The notes under the pieces: model-generated
Told to the model about the DNA's origin: nothing
Database searches by the model: none
The model's input: only the letters and a program-made list of their open reading frames with translations
Shown: positions 50,403 to 59,191 of the stretch, piece after piece
How positions within the stretch are numbered: position 1 is the stretch's first letter
How the letters are laid out: each line of letters starts with the position of its first letter
Position numbers and translations under genes: made by a program
DNA from: Elusimicrobiota bacterium
GTDB taxonomy: Bacteria; Elusimicrobiota; Elusimicrobia; Elusimicrobiales; UBA9959
Direction: 5' to 3'
Length of the DNA: 63,854 bases
Assembly: GCA_003450815.1 (NCBI GenBank)
Contig: DMES01000073.1
Location: forward strand, 1 to 63,854

Positions 50403-50894
50403 ATGCGTGCATTGATACAGAGGGTAAAAAGAAGCGAAGTCAGCATTGTGGGCGAAGTGCATTCCGCCATCGGGGCGGGATTGCTGGTGTTTCTGGGGAT
50501 CGGTAAAGAGGATAATGAGGACGCGGCCCGGTTTCTGGCTGAGAAAATAGCCTATTTACGGATTTTTTCAAACGCCGGCGGTAAATTTGACCTTTCGCTT
50601 CTTGATATCAGCGGCTCGGCGCTGGTAGTTTCCCAGTTCACGCTTTACGGCGACGCTTCAAAAGGACGCCGCCCGGACTTTACTAAAGCAGCAAGGCCCG
50701 AACAGGCTATACCTCTTTACGAACACTTCATAAGCAGTCTTAAAAACCTGGGAGTTTCAGTGAAAACCGGTGTTTTCGCGGCAGAGATGGAAGTGACACT
50801 GGTAAACGACGGGCCTGTAACTATATGGCTGGACAGTCAAAAGCAGGGGATAGGGGTTAGCGGGCAGGGGCGCGGCATACAAGATAAACCATGA
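50403..50894 (+). CDS. dtd: D-aminoacyl-tRNA deacylase with repeat-derived C-terminal tail
   Basis: Removes D-amino acids from mischarged tRNA. 163 residues: the core (1-146) has SQFTLYGDASKGRRPDFTKAA and the catalytic-pocket NDGPVTIWLDS, where the family normally ends. The next 17 residues (QKQGIGVSGQGRGIQDKP, in part) are encoded by a heptamer array (50843-50879), so the tail is an addition. The stop overlaps the next ATG by 4 nt. Confidence 0.96.
   Translation: MRALIQRVKRSEVSIVGEVHSAIGAGLLVFLGIGKEDNEDAARFLAEKIAYLRIFSNAGGKFDLSLLDISGSALVVSQFTLYGDASKGRRPDFTKAARPEQAIPLYEHFISSLKNLGVSVKTGVFAAEMEVTLVNDGPVTIWLDSQKQGIGVSGQGRGIQDKP
50843..50879. repeat. 7-nt word array inside the 3' end of dtd
   Basis: GCAGGGG ATAGGGG TTAGCGG GCAGGGG CGCGGCA, the same word type as at 45754-45832. 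It is read through and adds the C-terminal tail of Dtd. Confidence 0.8.
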
Positions 50895-52063
50895 AAAACA
50901 ATTTTAATTTTCAGGTAAACGAAAAACGCATGGTCCGGAATTTTACTGAGCTGGCGCGCATAAGTTCCCTTTCAGGCAAAGAGGCCAAAGTAGCCCGGCA
51001 CCTGGAAAGGATTTTCAAACTTATGGGCGCCGAAGTTTACATGGACAACGCGGGTGAAAAAATACAGGGCGAATGCGGCAACCTGATAGTTAAGTTCCGT
51101 GGCACGGAGCGCTGTGAACCGTTTTTATTGTCCGCCCACATGGACACAGTGGGCCCTGCCGGGAACATCAGGCCGCAGGTTCATTCTGACATCATCACCT
51201 CAGACGGTCTCACGGTGCTTGGCGCCGACTGCAAGGCGGGAATAGCCGTTATCCTTGAAACCGTAAAAATTCTTGAAGAACTGCGCCTGCCGCAGCCGCC
51301 GCTTGAACTGGTTTTTACCATAAGCGAGGAGATGGCGCTTATGGGCGCCAAATTCCTTGATTATTCAAAACTGAAAGCCCGCCGCGGGCTTATTTTTGAC
51401 AACGAAAAGCCGCTTGATTGCGTTATCACAAGCGCGCCGGCCGCGGATAAGATGGATATTAAAGTTTACGGCGTGGCCGCCCACGCGGGAGTAGCCCCTG
51501 AAAAAGGCATCTCGGCCATTGAAGTGGTTTCCAATGCTATAGTGGACATGAAACTGGGCCGAATAGACAGCGAAACCACAGCCAATATCGGAGTTATAAA
51601 CGGGGGGAATGCCATCAACATTGTTCCGCCGCTGGTTGAATTAAGCGGCGAGGCGCGCAGCCACAGCCTTGAGAAACTGCGCCGCCAGACACGGCACATG
51701 GAAGACTGTCTGAAAAAAGCGGTTAAAAAAATGAGCATACGGGACCAGGGCAAAAGACTTTCTCCAAGGTATGATTTCCTGCTGGAGCGCAAATTCCCGA
51801 ACCTGATAATAAACAGCCGCGACCCCGTGCTGAAACTTATTGAGGAAGCCATGAATGGCCAGGGCCTTAAAATGAAAGCTATGGCCTCCGGCGGCGGAAC
51901 AGATGCCAATATTATGTACGGCCACGGCATAAGCGCGCCAATACTTTCCACCGGTATGCGCGACGTACACACCACGCATGAATATCTGGACCTGAAGGAT
52001 TTCTTCGGCTGCGCCCGATTGACACTAGCGATAATAAGCGGGATGGCAAAAACGGTAGATTAG
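50891..52063 (+). CDS. M20 family zinc peptidase, tripeptidase T-like
   Basis: 390 residues. Metal and catalytic motifs HMDTVGPAGN, LGADCKAGIA, ISEEMALMG and HTTHEYLDL are present, so the site is intact. The sequence is close to the PepT-like subgroup that trims short peptides in the cytoplasm. It is coupled to dtd (ATGA overlap) and followed by an oligopeptide transporter, consistent with peptide use. An 8-nt word array starts at its stop. Confidence 0.9.
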   Translation: MKNNFNFQVNEKRMVRNFTELARISSLSGKEAKVARHLERIFKLMGAEVYMDNAGEKIQGECGNLIVKFRGTERCEPFLLSAHMDTVGPAGNIRPQVHSDIITSDGLTVLGADCKAGIAVILETVKILEELRLPQPPLELVFTISEEMALMGAKFLDYSKLKARRGLIFDNEKPLDCVITSAPAADKMDIKVYGVAAHAGVAPEKGISAIEVVSNAIVDMKLGRIDSETTANIGVINGGNAINIVPPLVELSGEARSHSLEKLRRQTRHMEDCLKKAVKKMSIRDQGKRLSPRYDFLLERKFPNLIINSRDPVLKLIEEAMNGQGLKMKAMASGGGTDANIMYGHGISAPILSTGMRDVHTTHEYLDLKDFFGCARLTLAIISGMAKTVD

Positions 52064-52096
52064 TGATTAAGTAATTAAGTAATTGAGTAATTAAGT
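52061..52096. repeat. Stop-anchored 8-nt word array without second arm
   Basis: From the TAG stop: GTGATTAA GTAATTAA GTAATTGA GTAATTAA GTTTGGG. It ends just before the ribosome-binding site (GGAAAGGAG) of the OPT gene. Confidence 0.75.
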
Positions 52097-52113
52097 TTGG
52101 GAAAGGAGATCCC

Positions 52114-54294
52114 ATGGACAAGAAAAAATCGGACTACGAATTCAAGCCTTATGTAGATACAACTCAGACCATACCTGAATTTACCGTTCAGGCCGTGGTG
52201 CTGGGTTTTATTTTGTCTGTTGTATTCAACGCCGCCAACGCTTATCTGGGCCTTAAGATCGGCATGACGGTATCGGCCTCAATACCCTCGGCCATTATCT
52301 CAATGACGGTGCTGAGGATAATCCTGCCTAAGTTTTTCAACCGCCACGGCACCATACTTGAGAACAATATAGTACACGCTTTCGCTTCAATAGGCGAGTC
52401 ACTGGCGGCGGCGATTATTTTCACCGTGCCAGCCATAATTTTCATGGGCGGTAAAATCACAAATTCCATGGTATTCATGCTGGGGCTTACAGGCGGAGTG
52501 CTTGGGCTTCTGCTTATGATACCCCTGCGTCATTCGCTGATGGTCAAAGAGCACAAAACCCTGCCCTTCCCGGAAGGCAGCGCCTGCGCCAAGGTGCTTA
52601 TAGCAGGCGATAAGGGCGGCGCCTCGGCGAAGCCGGTGTTCGCCGGCATTCTGACCGGCGGCATATTCAAGTTTTTCATGTCAGGCTTTATGATGTTCAG
52701 GGACACCCTTTCCTGGAGTTTCGCCTCGCTTAACAAAGCCGGCTTCGGCTATGAAATTTCGCCGCTTTTTCTGGGAGTGGGATACCTGGTGGGACTGCGC
52801 ATCTCGGCGGTGATGTTTGCGGGCGGAGCCTTCGGCTACTGGGTGCTGATACCAGCCATTAACGCCTTCGGCGGGAACAACATTATCTCGCCCGGCACCA
52901 TACCTATAGCAGACATGACTACCTCTGACATAAGGATAAACTATGTTAAATACATCGGCGCGGGAGGCGTGGCTTTCGGCGGACTTATAAGCATAATAAA
53001 ATCCCTGCCGGATATAGTTTCCTCTATACGCCACAGCATAGCGGCCCTCACCGTGAAAACAGAAATACGGGAGGGCTCACAGAAGCGGGCCGAAAAAGAC
53101 TTTGAACAAAGCTATATCGTGTGGGCGGGCGGAGCCCTCGGGGCGATAATAGGCATTTTCGCTTTTGAAATACCCTGGCATCTCGGACCCGAAACGTGGG
53201 ATCCGGTGCTGCGGCTTTTCGCGGGAGTAATAACGCGCGTGTTCATAGCCGGCTCTGTCGGCGCTATAATACTCGGCTTTTGTTTCCGGGCTATTGCAAG
53301 CGCCTCTGCCAAAGTCTGTCACAAATTCCTCAGAATTGAGCAGGACACGCCGCTGCCGCTGGTTTTGGCGGGCGTAACTGCCATGTTTTTTGTGCTTTGG
53401 CTGACGCCTATCTTCGACCTTTCTTTCTGGGAAGCCCTGATAGTTGTAGTATTCTCGATGTTTTTCGTGGCTGTCAGCGCGCGCATGGTGGGCCTTATAG
53501 GCACCACCAATCAGCCTGTATCCGGCATGACCATAACGGCGCTTCTTTCTTTAACGCTGCTATTTGTCCTGATGGGACATAATAAGGAAACGGCAAAGGT
53601 GGCTGCCATAATGGCCGGCGCGGTGGTCTGTATCGCCATCTCGGTTTCCGGTGACCTCTCGCAGGACCTTAAAACCGCGGCGCTCATAGGCGCAACACCC
53701 TGGAAGGTTCAGCTGGCGCAGATTGCCGGCACACTGGTATCGGCGGTGCGTTCTGGCTTTATTCTGCTTATTCTCTACTGGGCATATGGCCTTGGCGCGC
53801 CAACAGCAGCACATCCGAACGCCCTGGAGGCTCCACAGGCGCAATTGATGGCTAAACTTGTTGAAGGGGCGACGGGGGGAAATCTGCCCTGGCTTTTGCT
53901 CGGCCTTGGCGGAGCCATAGGGCTTATCTGCGAATTATGCGGCATTTCAGCTTTGGCTTTCGCCATAGGGCTTTATCTTCCGATAACCAACTGGCCCATG
54001 ATCCTTCTCGGAGGATTTATCGCTTACATGGTTTCAAAACACACGGGCGGCGCTCCCGACGAGGAACACGACCCGGGTTCGCTATTCTCATCGGGCCTTA
54101 TCGCGGGCGACGCGCTTATGGGGATAGGGCTCGCAGTCGTTACCGTAATCGGCTGGGACAAGGCGCTAAGGCTGCGTGACCCGAACGCGGGCTCGTTTAA
54201 CTTTGAAGCCACCCTCTCCACCGTGCTTTACCTAGGCATAGCCCTGGCGCTTTATCTTATCGCAAAGAAAAAACCCCGGAAAGCGGTCGTTTAG
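52114..54294 (+). CDS. OPT family oligopeptide transporter
   Basis: 726 residues with about 16 helices. N-terminal IPEFTVQAVVLGFILSVVFNAANAYLGLKIGMTVSASIP (part) and the internal NAFGG and GDLSQDLKTAALIGATPWKVQ motifs identify the family. It imports oligopeptides or metal chelates with protons. The peptidase directly upstream could hydrolyse the imported peptides. GGAAAGGAG precedes ATG 52114. Confidence 0.95.
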   Translation: MDKKKSDYEFKPYVDTTQTIPEFTVQAVVLGFILSVVFNAANAYLGLKIGMTVSASIPSAIISMTVLRIILPKFFNRHGTILENNIVHAFASIGESLAAAIIFTVPAIIFMGGKITNSMVFMLGLTGGVLGLLLMIPLRHSLMVKEHKTLPFPEGSACAKVLIAGDKGGASAKPVFAGILTGGIFKFFMSGFMMFRDTLSWSFASLNKAGFGYEISPLFLGVGYLVGLRISAVMFAGGAFGYWVLIPAINAFGGNNIISPGTIPIADMTTSDIRINYVKYIGAGGVAFGGLISIIKSLPDIVSSIRHSIAALTVKTEIREGSQKRAEKDFEQSYIVWAGGALGAIIGIFAFEIPWHLGPETWDPVLRLFAGVITRVFIAGSVGAIILGFCFRAIASASAKVCHKFLRIEQDTPLPLVLAGVTAMFFVLWLTPIFDLSFWEALIVVVFSMFFVAVSARMVGLIGTTNQPVSGMTITALLSLTLLFVLMGHNKETAKVAAIMAGAVVCIAISVSGDLSQDLKTAALIGATPWKVQLAQIAGTLVSAVRSGFILLILYWAYGLGAPTAAHPNALEAPQAQLMAKLVEGATGGNLPWLLLGLGGAIGLICELCGISALAFAIGLYLPITNWPMILLGGFIAYMVSKHTGGAPDEEHDPGSLFSSGLIAGDALMGIGLAVVTVIGWDKALRLRDPNAGSFNFEATLSTVLYLGIALALYLIAKKKPRKAVV

Positions 54295-54297
54295 AAA

Positions 54298-54318
54298 AAA
54301 AGGCAGCAGGAGCCTTTT
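54298..54318. repeat. Hairpin repeat AAAAGGC-loop-GCCTTTT, copy 1 of pair B
   Basis: Four nt after the OPT stop, identical in stem and loop (AGCAGGA) to 6967-6987. Confidence 0.85.
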
Positions 54319-54385
54319 AAAATAAGCTTTAAAAATAATTTTCCATAGGGAAAAAAATAGCCAGATACAATTATTAGGGTTACTT

Positions 54386-54406
54386 AAAAGGCAGCAGGAG
54401 CCTTTT
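54386..54406. repeat. Hairpin repeat, copy 2 of pair B
   Basis: Same stem and loop, 88 nt after copy 1, followed by TTT and then, 24 nt later, the glmS ATG. Between the copies is AT-rich sequence with GGGAAAAA, as in pair A. Confidence 0.85.
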
Positions 54407-54430
54407 TTACGCGAAAAATGAGGTGATTTT

Positions 54431-56938
54431 ATGTGCGGTGTTATTGGTCTGCGATGCGGGAAAGACAGGGAAGACCTGGGCGCGGTTGCCTCCAGGCTTT
54501 TGAGGATGCTTGAATACCGCGGCTACGATTCAACCGGCGCGCTTATCCAGAATTCCAGCGGTGATATTGTGCTGAAAAAGGATGTGGGCGCTCCCACAAT
54601 AATCACGAAAAAGCTGGGAATCGACAAACTTGCCGGCAAACTGTTCTGCGGCCAGGTGCGTTGGGCCACTTTTGGGATGGTAACAAAGGAAAATGCCCAG
54701 CCTCATGAAGTGCGCTGCCACACGCATATTTACGGCGCCCATAACGGCAACATCACCAACTGCGACCAGCTCAAGGTCTGGCTGACCCGGGAGGGACACC
54801 GGGTGCTCAGCGACAACGACGGGGAGATGCTCGTCCACACGGTCGAGCACTTCTTCGCCCTCCAGCTCAGGAAGACCTCCGACCGGAAAGCGGCGCTCAA
54901 GGCCGCCATCCTGGAAGCGTCCAGGAGGATGGTCGGCTCCTACGCCGCCGTCGTCGTCGACCCCGTGACCCACCGCCTCGCCGCGATCAAGGCCGGGAGC
55001 AGCCTCTACATGGGCCTGGGCGACGACGCAAAGCACGGCCCCTTCCTCATCGCCTCCTCGGACCTCGCCTCCGTGCTGTCTTTGACCAAGATCCTCCTTC
55101 CCATCAGCGAAAACGAGTTCGCCCTCTTCACGCACGAGCGCGCCGAGTTCCACCACCTGCGCACCGGCAAGGCCATCCAGAAGGAGCCCGTGCGCAGCCG
55201 CCTGAAGGTGGAGGAGACGGAGCTCAAGGAGCCCTTCCAGTACTTCATGCAGCAGGAGATCTTCAGCCAGCCCGACGCGGCGCGCAAGGTCATCGCCCTC
55301 TTCCTTCGGCGTTCGCCCGCCATCCAGGCCGCCCAGGCTTTCGTCCGCAAGCACCCGGCCCTGGCCAAGGCCCTGTGCAGGGCCCTGCAGGACCTCGCCG
55401 GGATCACTCACGCCGAAGAGCTCAAGACCGCCTTCGGACGCTTCGCGCGGGGAGCGGCCTTCCGCCAGGCGGGCCGGCTGGCCCAAGGAGAGGTCTTCAA
55501 GGGGGGGAGCTTCGAGTCCTCCCTGGGGAGCTTCCTCGAGGAGCTCGCGAAGCTCGCTCCGGCGGGCTCCTACCCCGCGCTCAAGCTGTCCGACGGGCTC
55601 CTCCTGCTGGAGGAGGCCGATGATATCGAGAAACGGACCGATCGGTTCGTTTCTCGCCTGCTGGCCGCGCACCGCAAGGGCGGCTCGATCCTCCTCATCG
55701 CCTGCGGCACCTCCTACCACGCGGCCAAGGTCGCCTCGGTCTTCTTCAACAAGATCGCGGGCCTGCGGGTGAGCGCGATGCTGCCCGGGGACTTCCGGGC
55801 CGAATGCGCGGACTCCCTCAAGGACGGGGACCTGCTCATCGGCATCAGCCAGAGCGGCGAGACCAAGGACCTCATCGACGTCATCAACCTCGTGCGGGCG
55901 GGGGGGAAGAAGGTCGGCGTCCTCACCGTGCTCAACAACGTCAACTCGACGTTGGCCCTCGAGAAGACCGACCTCTACCTCCCGCTCTTCTGCGGCCCCG
56001 AGATCGCCGTGCCGGCCACGAAGAGCTTCATGAACCAGCTCGCCGTCCTCTACGTGCTGGCGCTCAAGGCCGCCGAACGGATGGGACGCCGGGACGCCCG
56101 CCGGCGCTTGGAGAACCTGCTGCGCGTGCCGGCCCTCCTGGAGGAGACCCTCGCCTCCACCAAGGACGCCGTGGACCAGGCCGCGCTCGCCCTCTACATG
56201 GAGCCGAGCCTCCACATCCTGGCGACCGGGATGGGCGGGGTCGCGAAGGAAGGCGCGCTCAAGGTCCGGGAGGTCGTGCTCAACCACACCGAGGGCTACG
56301 AGGGCGCCGAGTTCAAGCACGGCCCCAACACCATCCTCGGGGTCAACACCGTATTCGGGCTCGAGGCAGTCCGGGCCATCCTGGAGAAGTTCGCCGCCTT
56401 CTCGGGGGAAGCCGCGAAGACGCTCTCGGCGAGGAGTCTCGCCCGCCTCTACCGCGCCGTGGCGGGCTACGCGTTCGAAGACCTTCCCCCGGGGGATCTG
56501 AGCGCGGCCGAGCGGCGGGCCTTCGAGAAGGTCTTCGAGAAGCACGACCTCTTCCGGAGCCTCTACACGAACTATCCGCTCCTGTTCGTGACGGGCCCCT
56601 CCGAGCGCGACGTGAACCTCACGGTCTCGCAGATCAACACCCACAAGATCCGCGGCGCCGACATCCACATCGTCGCCGAGGAGAGCCCGGCCCTTCGGGA
56701 CGCTTCGGCCAAGGCCCCGCCCGCCCGCTTCGGCGAGAAGTACGAGACCGTCTTCATCCGCCTGCCCCGCACCGACGACGATCTCCTCCCCTTCTTCACC
56801 AGCACCCTCGTCCTGCAGCTGCTCGCCCTGCACATGAGCGTGCGCAAGCTCTCCCTGCTCGACAAGCTCGAGATCGAGGAGCACGGGGTGCATCCCGACT
56901 CCCCGAAGAACGTCAGCAAATCGATCACGGTGGATTAG
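54431..56938 (+). CDS. glmS: Glutamine-fructose-6-phosphate aminotransferase (long form), crosses a composition break
   Basis: Makes glucosamine-6-phosphate for cell-wall and LPS synthesis. Cys2 nucleophile (MCGVIGL), glutaminase domain with EYRGYDSTGA and HNGNITN, then SIS1 (IACGTSYHAAKVA) and SIS2 (LATGMGGVAKEGALKVREV). At 835 residues it is over 200 longer than E. coli GlmS; the extra parts are a ~120-residue helical insertion before SIS1 and one within SIS2. Codon use changes near 54740-54760: before it many A/T third positions, after it almost none. The frame is unbroken, so either the gene is a true mosaic or two genomes were joined. Confidence 0.9.
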   Translation: MCGVIGLRCGKDREDLGAVASRLLRMLEYRGYDSTGALIQNSSGDIVLKKDVGAPTIITKKLGIDKLAGKLFCGQVRWATFGMVTKENAQPHEVRCHTHIYGAHNGNITNCDQLKVWLTREGHRVLSDNDGEMLVHTVEHFFALQLRKTSDRKAALKAAILEASRRMVGSYAAVVVDPVTHRLAAIKAGSSLYMGLGDDAKHGPFLIASSDLASVLSLTKILLPISENEFALFTHERAEFHHLRTGKAIQKEPVRSRLKVEETELKEPFQYFMQQEIFSQPDAARKVIALFLRRSPAIQAAQAFVRKHPALAKALCRALQDLAGITHAEELKTAFGRFARGAAFRQAGRLAQGEVFKGGSFESSLGSFLEELAKLAPAGSYPALKLSDGLLLLEEADDIEKRTDRFVSRLLAAHRKGGSILLIACGTSYHAAKVASVFFNKIAGLRVSAMLPGDFRAECADSLKDGDLLIGISQSGETKDLIDVINLVRAGGKKVGVLTVLNNVNSTLALEKTDLYLPLFCGPEIAVPATKSFMNQLAVLYVLALKAAERMGRRDARRRLENLLRVPALLEETLASTKDAVDQAALALYMEPSLHILATGMGGVAKEGALKVREVVLNHTEGYEGAEFKHGPNTILGVNTVFGLEAVRAILEKFAAFSGEAAKTLSARSLARLYRAVAGYAFEDLPPGDLSAAERRAFEKVFEKHDLFRSLYTNYPLLFVTGPSERDVNLTVSQINTHKIRGADIHIVAEESPALRDASAKAPPARFGEKYETVFIRLPRTDDDLLPFFTSTLVLQLLALHMSVRKLSLLDKLEIEEHGVHPDSPKNVSKSITVD

Positions 56939-56939
56939 C

Positions 56940-59174
56940 ATGACCCTCCTCCTCCTGTCGGCTCTCGCCGTCGCCGAGCCGCCCGCCGTCCTCCCCGGGC
57001 TGGAGGCGGAGACCGCCGCTGAGGCGGCGGTCTCCGCCCCGCCCTCCGGGCTCGATGAACGCGTGGAGGAACTGCTCCGGCAGATGACCCTCGAGGAGAA
57101 ACTCGGCCAGCTCCAGCAGCTCGACGGCGAGGCCGGCGGGGACTACCGCCCCGAGCACCTGGAGCTGGCCCGCCAGGGCCGGCTCGGCTCGACCTTGAAC
57201 GTCCGCGGCGCCAAGCGGGTCAACGAACTGCAGAAGGCCGCCCTCGAGTCGCGGCTGAGGATCCCCATCCTCTTCGGCTACGACGTGATCCACGGCTTCA
57301 AGACGATCTTCCCCATCCCGCTCGGGGAGGCGGCCAGCTTCGACCCGGCCGCGGCGGAGAGGTCGGCGGCCATAGCCGCCGCCGAGGCCTCCGCCGCCGG
57401 CGTGCGCTGGACCTTCGCGCCGATGGTGGACATCGCCCGCGACCCGCGCTGGGGGCGCGTGGCCGAGGGCGCGGGCGAGGACCCCTACCTCGGCTCCGTC
57501 ATGGCCTGGGCCCGGGTGAAGGGCTTCCAGGGCGAGGACCTCACGGCCCAGGACAAGGTGCTCGCCTGCGCCAAGCACTGGGCCGCCTACGGCGCGGCCG
57601 AGGCCGGCCGGGACTACAACACGACCGACCTCTCCGAGCACACCTTGCGCAGCGTCGTCTTCCCGCCCTTCAGGGCGGCGCTCGAGGCCGGGGCCCTGAC
57701 CTTCATGAGCGCCTTCAACGACTTGAACGGGGTGCCCGCCACCGCCAACCCTTTCCTCATGACCCAGGTGCTGCGCCAGGAGTGGGGCTTCGAGGGTTTC
57801 GTGGTGAGCGACTACACGGCCGTGCAGGAGCTGGTGGCCCACGGTCTGGCCTCCGACGGGGCGGAAGCGGCGCGCCGGGCTCTGGGCGCCGGCACCGACA
57901 TGGAGATGGTCAGCCGGCTCTATAACCAGCACGGCGCACGGCTCGTCCAGGAGGGGCGCCTGCCGCTCGCCGTCATCGACGAAGCCGTCCGGCGCGTTCT
58001 GCGGGTCAAGTTCCGCGCGGGGCTTTTCGAGCGTCCCTACGCCGAGCTCGGGCGGGAGAGCCCCGTCCTGCGCTCGGACCACCTCAAGGCCGCCCGCCTC
58101 ATCGCCGCCCGGAGCATGGTGCTTCTGCGCAACGAGGGGGGCGTCCTCCCGCTCGACAAGCGCATCCGCACCCTCGCGGTCATCGGCCCCCTGGCCGACG
58201 ACAAGCGGAGCATGCTGGGCACCTGGCCCGCCGACGGGAGGGCCGAGGACGCCGTGAGCGTGCTAGAGGGCCTGCGGGGCAAGACCTTTCCGGAGGCGAA
58301 GGTCCTCTACGCCAAGGGCTGCGCCTTGGCGGGGGAGGGAGCCGAGGGCTTGGACGAGGCCGTGCGCGTGGCCCAGCAGGCCGACGCCGCGGTGGTGGTG
58401 GTGGGCGAGGACGCCGACATGAGCGGCGAGGCCGCCTCCCGCGCCGCCCTCGACCTCCCCGGCCGCCAGCTCGACCTGGTGCGCGCGGTCCTGGGGACGG
58501 GGACGCCCACCGTGGTGGTCCTCATGAACGGGCGCCCGCTGACCATCCCCTGGATCGCGGAGAATGTCCCGGCCGTGCTGGAGGCCTGGCATCCCGGGGT
58601 GCAGGCGGGCCACGCGGTGGCGGACGTGCTCTTCGGGGACGTGAACCCCGGAGGCAAGCTGCCCATCACCTTCCCGCGCTCGGTCGGGCAGATCCCCATC
58701 TACTACGCCCACAAGAGCACGGGCCGCCCGCCGGATGCGAAGAACAAGTACACCTCGAAGTATCTGGACTCGCCCGTCACGCCCCTCTACCCTTTCGGGC
58801 ACGGGCTGAGCTACACGAGCTTCGAGCTCTCGGACCTGGCCCTGAGCGCCAAGACCCTCCCGCCGGACGGGAAGCTCACCGCGAGCGTCCAGGTGGAGAA
58901 CACGGGGAACCGGCCGGGGGACGAGGTCGTCCAGCTCTATATCCAGGACGCCGACGCGAGCGTGACCCGGCCTGTCCGGGAGCTTCGGGGCTTCGAGCGC
59001 GTGACGCTCAAGCCCGGCGAGAAGCGCAAGGTCGAGTTCCCGCTGACCCCCGAGCACCTGGGCTTCTACGGCCGGGATTCGCGCTTCATCGTGGAGCCGG
59101 GGCTCTTCCGGGTCTTCGCGGCCGCGAGCTCGGTCGGGGGCCTCGAGGCTTCCTTCGAGGTCGTACCGAAATAG
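56940..59174 (+). CDS. Glycoside hydrolase family 3 beta-glucosidase
   Basis: 744 residues. Signal peptide (LLLLSALAVAEP). The GH3 N-terminal domain has KHWAAYGAAEAGRDYNTTDLS (part) and nucleophile Asp291 in GFVVSDYTAV; the C-terminal domain and a fibronectin-like FnIII domain (GDEVVQLYIQD) follow, as in BglX. Probably a periplasmic exo-glucosidase acting on beta-glucan oligomers. The ATG lies 1 nt after the glmS stop. High GC throughout. Confidence 0.93.
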   Translation: MTLLLLSALAVAEPPAVLPGLEAETAAEAAVSAPPSGLDERVEELLRQMTLEEKLGQLQQLDGEAGGDYRPEHLELARQGRLGSTLNVRGAKRVNELQKAALESRLRIPILFGYDVIHGFKTIFPIPLGEAASFDPAAAERSAAIAAAEASAAGVRWTFAPMVDIARDPRWGRVAEGAGEDPYLGSVMAWARVKGFQGEDLTAQDKVLACAKHWAAYGAAEAGRDYNTTDLSEHTLRSVVFPPFRAALEAGALTFMSAFNDLNGVPATANPFLMTQVLRQEWGFEGFVVSDYTAVQELVAHGLASDGAEAARRALGAGTDMEMVSRLYNQHGARLVQEGRLPLAVIDEAVRRVLRVKFRAGLFERPYAELGRESPVLRSDHLKAARLIAARSMVLLRNEGGVLPLDKRIRTLAVIGPLADDKRSMLGTWPADGRAEDAVSVLEGLRGKTFPEAKVLYAKGCALAGEGAEGLDEAVRVAQQADAAVVVVGEDADMSGEAASRAALDLPGRQLDLVRAVLGTGTPTVVVLMNGRPLTIPWIAENVPAVLEAWHPGVQAGHAVADVLFGDVNPGGKLPITFPRSVGQIPIYYAHKSTGRPPDAKNKYTSKYLDSPVTPLYPFGHGLSYTSFELSDLALSAKTLPPDGKLTASVQVENTGNRPGDEVVQLYIQDADASVTRPVRELRGFERVTLKPGEKRKVEFPLTPEHLGFYGRDSRFIVEPGLFRVFAAASSVGGLEASFEVVPK

Positions 59175-59191
59175 GTAGAATGGGGAACGCC

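Noticed and set aside
32275..52096. Considered the word arrays to be CRISPR arrays
   Set aside because: Units are 6-8 nt, degenerate and contiguous, without 25-40 nt repeats and unique spacers, and no cas gene is present.
54530..56941. 803-codon open frame on the minus strand opposite glmS
   Set aside because: High GC removes stop codons from antisense frames; its translation is low-complexity (Glu/Gly/Leu/Val-rich) and the plus strand encodes clear GlmS domains.
56925..59057. Long minus-strand frames opposite the GH3 gene
   Set aside because: Same high-GC artefact; no domain-like sequence and full overlap with a well-supported glucosidase.
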